A DNA stretch of 5,533 bases from an uncultured beta proteobacterium (GTDB lineage: Bacteria > Pseudomonadota > Gammaproteobacteria > Burkholderiales > Burkholderiaceae_B). Every line of letters starts with the position of its first letter. Position 1 is the stretch's first letter. Positions 1-4,879 of this stretch are shown piece by piece. The DNA lies in NCBI GenBank assembly GCA_903924715.1, contig CAIYCP010000313.1:1-5533 (forward strand), in the 5' to 3' direction. The position numbers and the translations under genes were made by a program. The notes under the pieces were generated by a model. The model was not told the origin of the DNA. It saw only the letters and a program-made list of their open reading frames with translations, and made no database searches.

Positions 1-932
1 TTCCATTTTTTCATTTCAGCAAAGACAAACTCACTCCAGGGGCCAGCACCACGCGGGTCCGCTACCATCCCCTTATCAATAATATTTTTTTGCATCTCTG
101 GATCTCCAAGAATGCGCGCGACGTCCGCACTGATCTTTTGGACGATAGCGGGGGGCGTACCCTTCGGGACGATTAAACCCTGCCAGCCCACGCCCTCAAA
201 GCCTGGATATCCGGACTCAGCCACCGTTGGTAGGTTTGGCAATTGTGGGACACGTTGCAAGGTTGTGATCGCAAGAGCCTTTAATTTTCCCGATTTAATG
301 TGAGGCAGGGCAACTGCCATGCTGTCGACCAAAATAGAGATCTGCCCGCCTAGCAAATCGGTGACCGCACTGGCGCTACCTTTGTAGTTCACGCCGACCA
401 TGTTCACACCAGTTGTGAACTTGAAGAGTTCGCCTGTCAGGTGTTGTGTGTTGTTGACGCCGCCATAACCCACATTGAACTTGCCCGGTTCTTTTTTGGC
501 TGCTGCAATCAGTTCTTGAACAGTGTTGTACGGGAGGTCGGCACTCACGACAACGATCATTGGCGTGATGGCCAGACCGCCCACATAGACAAAGTCTTTT
601 GTCACGTCATACGGAAGCTTGTCAAAGACTGCTGGATTCACGGCTAAGACACCGCTCGTCCCCATCGTCATGGTGTAACCATCTGCTGCTGCAGTGCTGC
701 CTGCCACCATGCCCGGCACGCCTGTTTTATTTTCAACAATCACCTGTTGTCCCCAGGCAAGTGTGAGTTTTTCGGCAATCATTCTGGCAATGATGTCAGT
801 GGCTTGCCCAGGTGGAAAGGGCACAATCAGTTTGACGGGTTTCTCAGGGAAGCTTGTTTGCGCATGCGTCTGCACATTGAAGATGAGGCAAAGTGCGCCG
901 ATCAGCAGCGACATGAAAAATTTGAGATGCAT
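1..932 (-). CDS. Bug/TctC-family periplasmic solute-binding protein, 3' end cut by window edge
   Basis: The protein reads without interruption for 310 codons from the ATG at 932 and leaves the window two bases into codon 311, ending ...FAEMKKW. Family members usually continue only about 10-15 residues past this Trp, so nearly all of it is present. A signal peptide is clear: a Lys, a hydrophobic core, then THA|Q, suggesting cleavage after Ala24. The mature start VKLIVPFPPGQATD (residues 33-46) is the Bug ligand-loop signature, DGYT (84-87) is the second family landmark, and PTVAESGYPGFE is typical of the C-terminal lobe. Bug proteins bind small carboxylates or similar solutes in the periplasm; the ligand here is unknown. 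AGGAG at 938-942 lies 5 nt before the ATG and supports this start; the in-frame ATG at 914 would cut off the signal peptide's charged end. It follows the dehydrogenase gene on the same strand after 143 nt and may have its own promoter. No TctA/TctB partner is visible. Family assignment is secure; ligand is not. Confidence 0.95.
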   Translation of the reverse strand, partial: MHLKFFMSLLIGALCLIFNVQTHAQTSFPEKPVKLIVPFPPGQATDIIARMIAEKLTLAWGQQVIVENKTGVPGMVAGSTAAADGYTMTMGTSGVLAVNPAVFDKLPYDVTKDFVYVGGLAITPMIVVVSADLPYNTVQELIAAAKKEPGKFNVGYGGVNNTQHLTGELFKFTTGVNMVGVNYKGSASAVTDLLGGQISILVDSMAVALPHIKSGKLKALAITTLQRVPQLPNLPTVAESGYPGFEGVGWQGLIVPKGTPPAIVQKISADVARILGDPEMQKNIIDKGMVADPRGAGPWSEFVFAEMKKW

Positions 933-951
933 AAAAGCTCCTAGAAAGTTT

Positions 952-975
952 GGCAGTGCCGTCTAGGGGCCTGCC
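952..975 (-). promoter_or_regulatory. GC-rich hairpin in the leader of the left Bug gene
   Basis: GGCAG-T-GCC (952-960) pairs with GGC-CTGCC (968-975), giving an 8-bp G+C-rich stem with one bulged T and a 7-nt loop. It sits 9 nt upstream of the ribosome-binding site of the minus-strand Bug gene. No T-run follows on either strand, so it is not a standard intrinsic terminator. It could be an RNA-processing or stability element between the dehydrogenase and Bug messages, or an upstream attenuator. It could also be chance. Confidence 0.3.
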
Positions 976-1015
976 AGTGTCTCTGATTTGGCGATTTTTG
1001 AATGAATGTGCTGCT

Positions 1016-1044
1016 AAGTTAGGCTTCGCACTGGTAATTGTCAA
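1016..1044 (-). promoter_or_regulatory. candidate sigma-70 promoter for the left Bug gene
   Basis: Read on the minus strand, a perfect TTGACA (complement of 1039-1044) is followed after exactly 17 nt by TAACTT (complement of 1016-1021). The -35 box is consensus; the -10 box matches TATAAT at only three of six positions. Transcription would start near 1009, giving a leader of about 77 nt that contains the 952-975 hairpin. If real, the Bug gene can be transcribed independently of the dehydrogenase gene upstream. Confidence 0.4.
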
Positions 1045-1075
1045 CTTGGGACGAACGATGTGCGACACGCCCTCT

Positions 1076-1999
1076 TTAGTGACGCAAGATGTCTTTTAAT
1101 ACCTCTGGGTCGCACCGCACGTCTACACCGGCCTTTTCCTGGGCCAAGAGCATCGCAATGCGCGAGTCCTTGTCGCTCCATCCCCGCTCCATGGCTTCGG
1201 TCATCTGTGCGAGCGTGAATCGTGCAAACTGCATATCGACGTCGACTTCGCGACCAAGCTCATTGGCCAGCGTCACATCTTTATGAGCGAGCTTCAGTGA
1301 GAATTTAGCCGGATCGTAATCACCGCTTAGAAAATGCGTGGGTAGGCCGTCGAATGTTCGGCGGCGGCCCATGGCACCACTGCGTAAAGCTTTAAAAAGT
1401 GTGGGCGCTTCGACGCCCGCTTTGACACCCATCGAAAACACTTCAGCAATTGCGGCGTTAAACATGTAGCCCATGCAGTTGTGTACCAGTTTTGCGACCG
1501 AGGCAGCACCAATGGCGCCCAAGTACTGCACATCATCCGACATACACGCTAGAACCGAGGCATATTGTTTGAAAACCTGTTCATCGCCGCTTGTCCAAAT
1601 CACTAGTTTTCCCGATGCTGCGCCTGTTGGGCCCCCACTAACTGGTGCATCTAAAAAAAACATTTCTTTTTGAGCGAGCGCCTCGTGTAGCTGTCGAATC
1701 ACGCGCGGGGCATTGGTTGAAAAGTCGAAGACGGCGCTGCCTGGCCGAAGCCCGTTTATCAGGCCGTGGGTGCCAGTGAGCACCTCTTGCACTTGTGCAG
1801 GACCGGGTAAAGACAAGAAAACTAGGTCGACTTGGGCCGCTAATGATTGAGGGGTATCTGCCCAAACGGCACCGAGGGCGATGAGTGGCTGCGCATTCGC
1901 TGCGAGCGTGTCATTGACGACTAATGTGTGGCCGCTCTTTGTCAGATTCAGCGCCATTCTTGAGCCCATCGTGCCAAGTCCAATAAAACCGATTTTCAT
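1076..1999 (-). CDS. beta-hydroxyacid dehydrogenase, 3-hydroxyisobutyrate dehydrogenase / tartronate semialdehyde reductase family
   Basis: This is a complete 307-residue protein, the usual length for the family. The N-terminal Rossmann motif GFIGLGTMG (residues 4-12) opens an NAD(P)-binding domain. Asp30 at the end of the second strand (VVND) suggests NAD rather than NADP, by inference. The substrate-binding signature DAPVSGG lies at 117-123. The catalytic segment contains Lys170 and Asn174 (KLVHN), and the C-terminal helical domain has KDVTLA at 240-245. Two small departures are visible: His173 where Asn is common (KxxNN), and GAAS where GAG is common just before the catalytic Lys. Such enzymes reversibly oxidise 3-hydroxy acids such as 3-hydroxyisobutyrate, glycerate or tartronate semialdehyde-related compounds in the cytoplasm. 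The exact substrate cannot be assigned. A modest Shine-Dalgarno GGAA (2007-2010) lies 7 nt before the ATG. It is divergent from the CMD gene and upstream of the left Bug gene on the same strand, probably in the same functional unit. Confidence 0.95.
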   Translation of the reverse strand: MKIGFIGLGTMGSRMALNLTKSGHTLVVNDTLAANAQPLIALGAVWADTPQSLAAQVDLVFLSLPGPAQVQEVLTGTHGLINGLRPGSAVFDFSTNAPRVIRQLHEALAQKEMFFLDAPVSGGPTGAASGKLVIWTSGDEQVFKQYASVLACMSDDVQYLGAIGAASVAKLVHNCMGYMFNAAIAEVFSMGVKAGVEAPTLFKALRSGAMGRRRTFDGLPTHFLSGDYDPAKFSLKLAHKDVTLANELGREVDVDMQFARFTLAQMTEAMERGWSDKDSRIAMLLAQEKAGVDVRCDPEVLKDILRH

Positions 2000-2104
2000 T
2001 TTTGTTTTCCAGTTGTTTGCGGGAGTTGATACAAAGCCTTACCGCTTTAGTATTATTGTTCAGAATAAGCATTATTCATCAAAAAAACACTCCAGGAGAC
2101 TTCT
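2000..2104. promoter_or_regulatory. divergent promoter region between the dehydrogenase and CMD genes
   Basis: This 105-bp A+T-rich stretch separates two divergently transcribed genes and must hold both promoters unless one gene is read from further away. Rightward: TTGATA at 2026-2031, with TAGTAT at 2048-2053 (16-nt spacer) or TATTAT at 2051-2056 (19-nt spacer). Leftward: TTGATG (complement of 2077-2082) and AATAAT (complement of 2052-2057), a long 19-nt spacer. The boxes overlap, so the two promoters probably compete or are controlled together. The positions are inferred from consensus matching only. Confidence 0.45.
2063..2077. promoter_or_regulatory. palindromic operator candidate, GAATAA-N3-TTATTC
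   Basis: GAATAA (2063-2068) and TTATTC (2072-2077) form a perfect inverted repeat around the 3-nt centre GCA. It lies where a start-proximal operator for the rightward CMD promoter would be, and inside the -35/-10 spacer of the proposed leftward promoter. A dimeric regulator bound there could control both genes at once. No regulator gene is in the window to pair with it. A 6-bp A+T-rich palindrome can arise by chance, hence the moderate score. Confidence 0.4.
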
Positions 2105-2437
2105 ATGGCCACTGCACCTGCTTCAGCCCGACGCGAACGTTTACGCAAGACTGTTCCTAAAATGGTCGAATGCGCAGAAAAAGTTCTGTATGGTGATATC
2201 TGGGAGCGTAAAGAACTCTCTAAACGAGATCGCAGCATGATTACGATCGCTGCCTTGCTGACGTCGTTCAGGCCGGATCAGTTACGCGTGCACATTACGC
2301 GTGGATTGGAAAATGGCCTGACCCAAGAGGAAATTGGCGAACTGATTACGCACTTGGCCTTTTACTCTGGTTGGGCCTCATCGATGTCTGCAGCGCAGAT
2401 TGCCTACGAGGTTTTTGAAGAGCTTGAAAAAAAGTGA
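2105..2437 (+). CDS. carboxymuconolactone decarboxylase (CMD) family protein
   Basis: This is a complete single-domain protein of 110 residues. The core matches the CMD family: W33 and the KELSKRDRSMITIAAL segment (36-51), then RPDQLRVHI with His63, ENGLTQEEIGELITH with Glu75/Glu76 and His83, and AFYSGW (85-90). It lacks any CxxC pair; its single Cys is at 23, so it is of the PcaC-like type rather than the AhpD-like peroxidase type. True PcaC decarboxylates 4-carboxymuconolactone in protocatechuate breakdown, but no other protocatechuate gene is nearby, so that substrate is not claimed. Many relatives next to dehydrogenases and Bug genes are uncharacterised. The usual Pro after GW is Ala here. 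A strong Shine-Dalgarno AGGAG (2094-2098), 6 nt upstream, fixes the start. It is divergent from the dehydrogenase gene and converges on the porin gene with a 36-nt gap. Confidence 0.92.
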   Translation: MATAPASARRERLRKTVPKMVECAEKVLYGDIWERKELSKRDRSMITIAALLTSFRPDQLRVHITRGLENGLTQEEIGELITHLAFYSGWASSMSAAQIAYEVFEELEKK

Positions 2438-2453
2438 GCAACCAAGCCAATTC

Positions 2454-2477
2454 TTGAGTGGTCGCTTGCCGACTCAA
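2454..2477. terminator. weak hairpin at the convergent gene junction
   Basis: TTGAGT-GG (2454-2461) pairs with CC-(G)-ACTCAA (2469-2477): 8 bp with one bulged G and a 7-nt loop. It lies where the CMD and porin genes converge and overlaps the porin stop codon (TGA, complement of 2474-2476). A shared bidirectional terminator would be expected here, but no T-run follows the stem on either strand, so an efficient intrinsic terminator is not shown. Confidence 0.3.
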
Positions 2478-3676
2478 AAACGGTGACGTATGCCTGAGAT
2501 GACATAAAAACTGGTCGTGTCCCCGATAAAGCCTGGATTGGTTGCGTACGAGGTGGCCAGATATACGTTGGTGCGTGCAGTGAAGTCGTATTGATAGCCA
2601 ATGCTGTAAGCATCTTGCGCGCCAACGTCATTGAGGCCGCGTGTCGAGCCAGTATTAGAGGCGCGTGTCCACGAAACAAAGATCTTTGAAACGCTGCTGA
2701 ACGGTAGCGTGAAGCCCAGCATATAAGAGTTAAAGCTCATGTTCGGGTCAAAGAGTATCGCCCCTTGGCCGCCACCCCAAGAATTGATGTCAATCGTCGG
2801 TTTGCCAACGGTCGTGAAAGAGATGCCCTGGATATTGATGGCACCACCTTTGTTTTGACCGATCGCGGCTGATACTTGAATGAGGCCAAAGTCGTATTTG
2901 CCGCCCAGAATCCATTCCTGGATCATGCTGTTGCTTGGAATATTTGAGGGTATGCGTTGATCACTGGTGCTGGGCATGACTTGATCATACGAGGCGGCTA
3001 ACATGAGCGGACCTTGGTTATAGCTGGCCCCTAAGCTGATTAACCGCGTGTTATTTAATGTGTCGAAGTTGTAGTCGCTACCCGCAGTAATTGGCTTAAC
3101 CCCATCAAAATAATAGCTGTTCATCTGAGGCGCAAACGAATAGCCGGCGCCAAGTTTGAGCCCACGAGTCGGCTCGAACATCAACTTGACCATATTGCTG
3201 TACTTGGTATTTGAATTGGCCGATCCAAAGGCAAAGGCCATACGCGCTTGACCAAAACCGCCTCTGAACGGGTCGATCGGTAAAAAGAATTCTGGGGCAT
3301 AGCCGCTCTGGCGTCCGATGCGAGCGTACCCTAAGTCATCATGACTGAAGCCCACCCAGGATTGAAGCCCAAACAACCGTCCATTCGACAATAGGGCGCC
3401 ATTAGTAATGTCTAGGCTACTTTCAAGTTGAAAATTTGCATTGAAACCATTGCCCAGGGGTTCTTGGCCGCGGACACCCCAGCGTGAGGTAGTTTGCATG
3501 CCACTGCCTAGCCCCAGCCTTGACTGACTATACTGATTTGCCCCCGTGATAGATTGATAGGCAATACCCCCGTCTAGCAGTCCGTAAAGGGTGACGCTAC
3601 CCTGTTGGGCAAGCGCACTGGTGGCGATAAGAAATAATGCTGCTAGACCAAGCTTTCGTTTATAAAGACGTTTCAT
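2474..3676 (-). CDS. outer-membrane general porin, betaproteobacterial 16-strand trimeric type
   Basis: This is a complete 400-residue protein, normal for general bacterial porins of Burkholderiales. The signal peptide has five Lys/Arg in the first eight residues, a hydrophobic core and an ALA|QQ cleavage site after Ala23. The mature start GSVTLYGLLDGGI is the family's first beta strand. SRWGVRGQEPLGNGF (64-78) followed by FQLES, FGLQSWVGF (102-110) and IGRQ (120-123) are the next family landmarks; a constriction-loop equivalent probably lies around 125-155. The final residues IRHRF end in Phe400, the C-terminal aromatic recognised by the BAM assembly machinery. It should form a trimeric diffusion pore for small hydrophilic, probably anionic, solutes; selectivity is inferred from context only. 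The ATG has no good Shine-Dalgarno (an AGG ends 12 nt upstream), but no other start gives a better signal peptide. It is divergent from the ketopantoate-reductase-like gene. Confidence 0.95.
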   Translation of the reverse strand: MKRLYKRKLGLAALFLIATSALAQQGSVTLYGLLDGGIAYQSITGANQYSQSRLGLGSGMQTTSRWGVRGQEPLGNGFNANFQLESSLDITNGALLSNGRLFGLQSWVGFSHDDLGYARIGRQSGYAPEFFLPIDPFRGGFGQARMAFAFGSANSNTKYSNMVKLMFEPTRGLKLGAGYSFAPQMNSYYFDGVKPITAGSDYNFDTLNNTRLISLGASYNQGPLMLAASYDQVMPSTSDQRIPSNIPSNSMIQEWILGGKYDFGLIQVSAAIGQNKGGAINIQGISFTTVGKPTIDINSWGGGQGAILFDPNMSFNSYMLGFTLPFSSVSKIFVSWTRASNTGSTRGLNDVGAQDAYSIGYQYDFTARTNVYLATSYATNPGFIGDTTSFYVISGIRHRF

Positions 3677-3753
3677 GACGCGCGAGGGCCTGCCCTTTTG
3701 GATGACAATTCAAAAATGATCCACGAGGTTATCAGAGATTAAATCCTGCCAAA

Positions 3754-3780
3754 CTTATAACTGTTCCGCTTGTGTGGAAA
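3754..3780 (-). promoter_or_regulatory. tentative porin promoter
   Basis: On the minus strand TATAAG (complement of 3754-3759) matches the -10 consensus at five of six positions. TTTCCA (complement of 3775-3780) is the best upstream hexamer but stands only 15 nt away and matches TTGACA at four positions. The leader would be about 70 nt. The -10 is plausible; the -35 is weak, so an activator may be needed. Confidence 0.25.
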
Positions 3781-3834
3781 TAGCGAAAAGCACGGCATGT
3801 TACTTCACTGGGCAAACCCTTAGCCTCCCTTAAT

Positions 3835-3845
3835 TGATGGCATCA
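3835..3845. promoter_or_regulatory. 11-bp perfect palindrome TGATGGCATCA
   Basis: TGATG and CATCA flank a single central G, 53 bp before the reductase start codon. This is a compact candidate operator half-way into the regulatory region and close to a second dyad. Its short length means chance is a real alternative. Confidence 0.3.
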
Positions 3846-3851
3846 GTGTGC

Positions 3852-3877
3852 GTGATCCCTTCCCTAAGCTACATCAC
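3852..3877. promoter_or_regulatory. dyad GTGAT-N16-ATCAC upstream of the reductase-Bug pair
   Basis: GTGAT (3852-3856) and ATCAC (3873-3877) form a perfect 5-bp dyad across 16 nt. Allowing a two-base bulge, the arms extend with TGT (3847-3849) and ACA (3878-3880) to eight pairs. It ends about 20 bp before the start codon. It could be a regulator site or a leader hairpin. The spacing is not that of a CRP site (TGTGA-N6-TCACA). Confidence 0.3.
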
Positions 3878-3897
3878 ACAATGAATGAGTCTGATTT

Positions 3898-4851
3898 ATG
3901 TCCTCTCTTACAGAAAGTCAAAATATTGTTGTATTAGGCGCCGGTGCGGTCGGCTGCTATTTTGGCGGTATGTTGGCACGGGCCGGCCAAAAGGTGACGC
4001 TGGTTGCTCGTCCTGACCATGTTGATGCGATCAATCAGCAGGGCTTGTATATGGACTGTCAAAGTTTTCAAGAGTATGTTGCGGTTTCGGCGAGTGCCGA
4101 ACTTTCGGTTATTGCTCAGGCAGACTTAATTTTGTTATGCGTTAAATCGCCTGATACAACAAAAACGATTGAGGCGATTCGCCCTTTTTTGCAAAAGCAC
4201 ACAACGATCCTGAGTTTGCAAAATGGAGTTGATAATTGCGAGCGTATTCGTGCTGTTGTGACGAACCCGGTATTTCCTGCAGTGGTGTACGTTGCAACAA
4301 TCATGGCCGGGCCGGGTCGTTTAAAGCACCTTGGCCGAGGCGAGTTGGCCATCGGTCAGTGGGAGCCGAGCAAGCAAAGCGATTCAGCGGTCGTTGACAA
4401 ACTTGCTGCGTTGGCAAGCTTGCTGAGTGCGGGTGGCGTGCCCTGTAAGGTGTCATCCGACATACGTAAAGATCAATGGAGCAAGTTTTTAGTGAACTGT
4501 AGTTACAACGCGATTTCGGCGATTGGTCAGCTGACCTACGGCACAATGGTTCAGACCGAAGCTGTGCGTGTACTGATCAATCAACTGGGCGCTGAAGTCG
4601 TCAGCATCGCACAGCATCAAGGTATTGCCTTGACGCTTCAAGAAGCACAAGAGGTCAACGACATGATCCCTAAGACGATGCCTGGCCAGCTGTCGTCAAC
4701 GGCACAGGATCTGGCGCGTCATAAGCCTTCTGAGATTGAGTTTCTGAATGGGTTGATTGTGCGTAAAGGCCAAGAGTACGGGATCGCCACCCCGGCCAAT
4801 CAAAGTGTTTATGCTTTGGTTAAAATGCTTGAGCAGGTCTCCAAACAATAA
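3898..4851 (+). CDS. ketopantoate reductase family (ApbA/PanE) NADP-dependent dehydrogenase
   Basis: This is a complete 317-residue protein, of normal family length. The Rossmann motif GAGAVG (14-19) follows a short nine-residue extension, and Arg38 after the second strand (LVAR) suggests NADP use. Lys83 (CVKS) and Asn109 (LQNG) match conserved cofactor/substrate residues. The catalytic helix has Lys196, Asn200 and Asn204 (WSKFLVNCSYN), equivalent to the E. coli Lys176 helix. The C-terminal domain contains Ser266 and Glu278, in the segment HKPSEIEFLNG, matching the E. coli Ser244/Glu256 positions. All key residues are present, so it is probably active on a 2-oxoacid or 2-hydroxyacid. True PanE makes pantoate for pantothenate synthesis, but pairing with a Bug gene 28 nt downstream and a divergent porin gene suggests a catabolic paralogue; this is inference. 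The Shine-Dalgarno is weak (GAATGAG at 3883-3889 at best). No alternative Met occurs before residue 25, which is past the Rossmann motif. Confidence 0.94.
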   Translation: MSSLTESQNIVVLGAGAVGCYFGGMLARAGQKVTLVARPDHVDAINQQGLYMDCQSFQEYVAVSASAELSVIAQADLILLCVKSPDTTKTIEAIRPFLQKHTTILSLQNGVDNCERIRAVVTNPVFPAVVYVATIMAGPGRLKHLGRGELAIGQWEPSKQSDSAVVDKLAALASLLSAGGVPCKVSSDIRKDQWSKFLVNCSYNAISAIGQLTYGTMVQTEAVRVLINQLGAEVVSIAQHQGIALTLQEAQEVNDMIPKTMPGQLSSTAQDLARHKPSEIEFLNGLIVRKGQEYGIATPANQSVYALVKMLEQVSKQ

Positions 4852-4879
4852 TAAATAACCGGATCACCCAGAGAAAACT

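Larger units (their letters stand above)
3677..3897. promoter_or_regulatory. divergent regulatory region between porin and ketopantoate-reductase-like genes
   Basis: This is 221 bp without a credible coding frame. It should carry the promoters of two divergent units. Near the porin side is a TATAAG box on the minus strand (3754-3759), and near the reductase side are two dyads (3835-3845 and 3852-3877). I could not find a convincing -35/-10 pair for the rightward genes. The A+T-rich patch around 3729-3763 is the likeliest melting site. Confidence 0.45.

Noticed and set aside
402..420. Perfect inverted repeat GTTCACA-N5-TGTGAAC
   Set aside because: It lies deep inside the left Bug coding sequence, encodes an ordinary family segment, and has no promoter context; most likely chance.
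844..1068. Minus-strand open frame of 74 codons covering the gap between the dehydrogenase and the left Bug gene
   Set aside because: It overlaps the Bug start in another frame, shows no recognisable motif or good ribosome-binding site, and the Bug frame is clearly the real one.
1881..2240. Open frame of 119 codons on the plus strand running from inside the dehydrogenase gene through the divergent promoter into the CMD gene
   Set aside because: It is antisense to one real gene and out of frame with another, has no family-like sequence, and crosses a promoter region.
3847..3880. CRP-like site suggested by TGTG...CACA upstream of the reductase
   Set aside because: The half-sites are 16 nt apart rather than 6, and the match depends on a bulge; kept only as a generic dyad.
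3898..4851. Assignment as panE of pantothenate synthesis
   Set aside because: Catalytic residues fit, but so do those of many family paralogues, and the Bug/porin context argues against a biosynthetic role; no gene symbol given.
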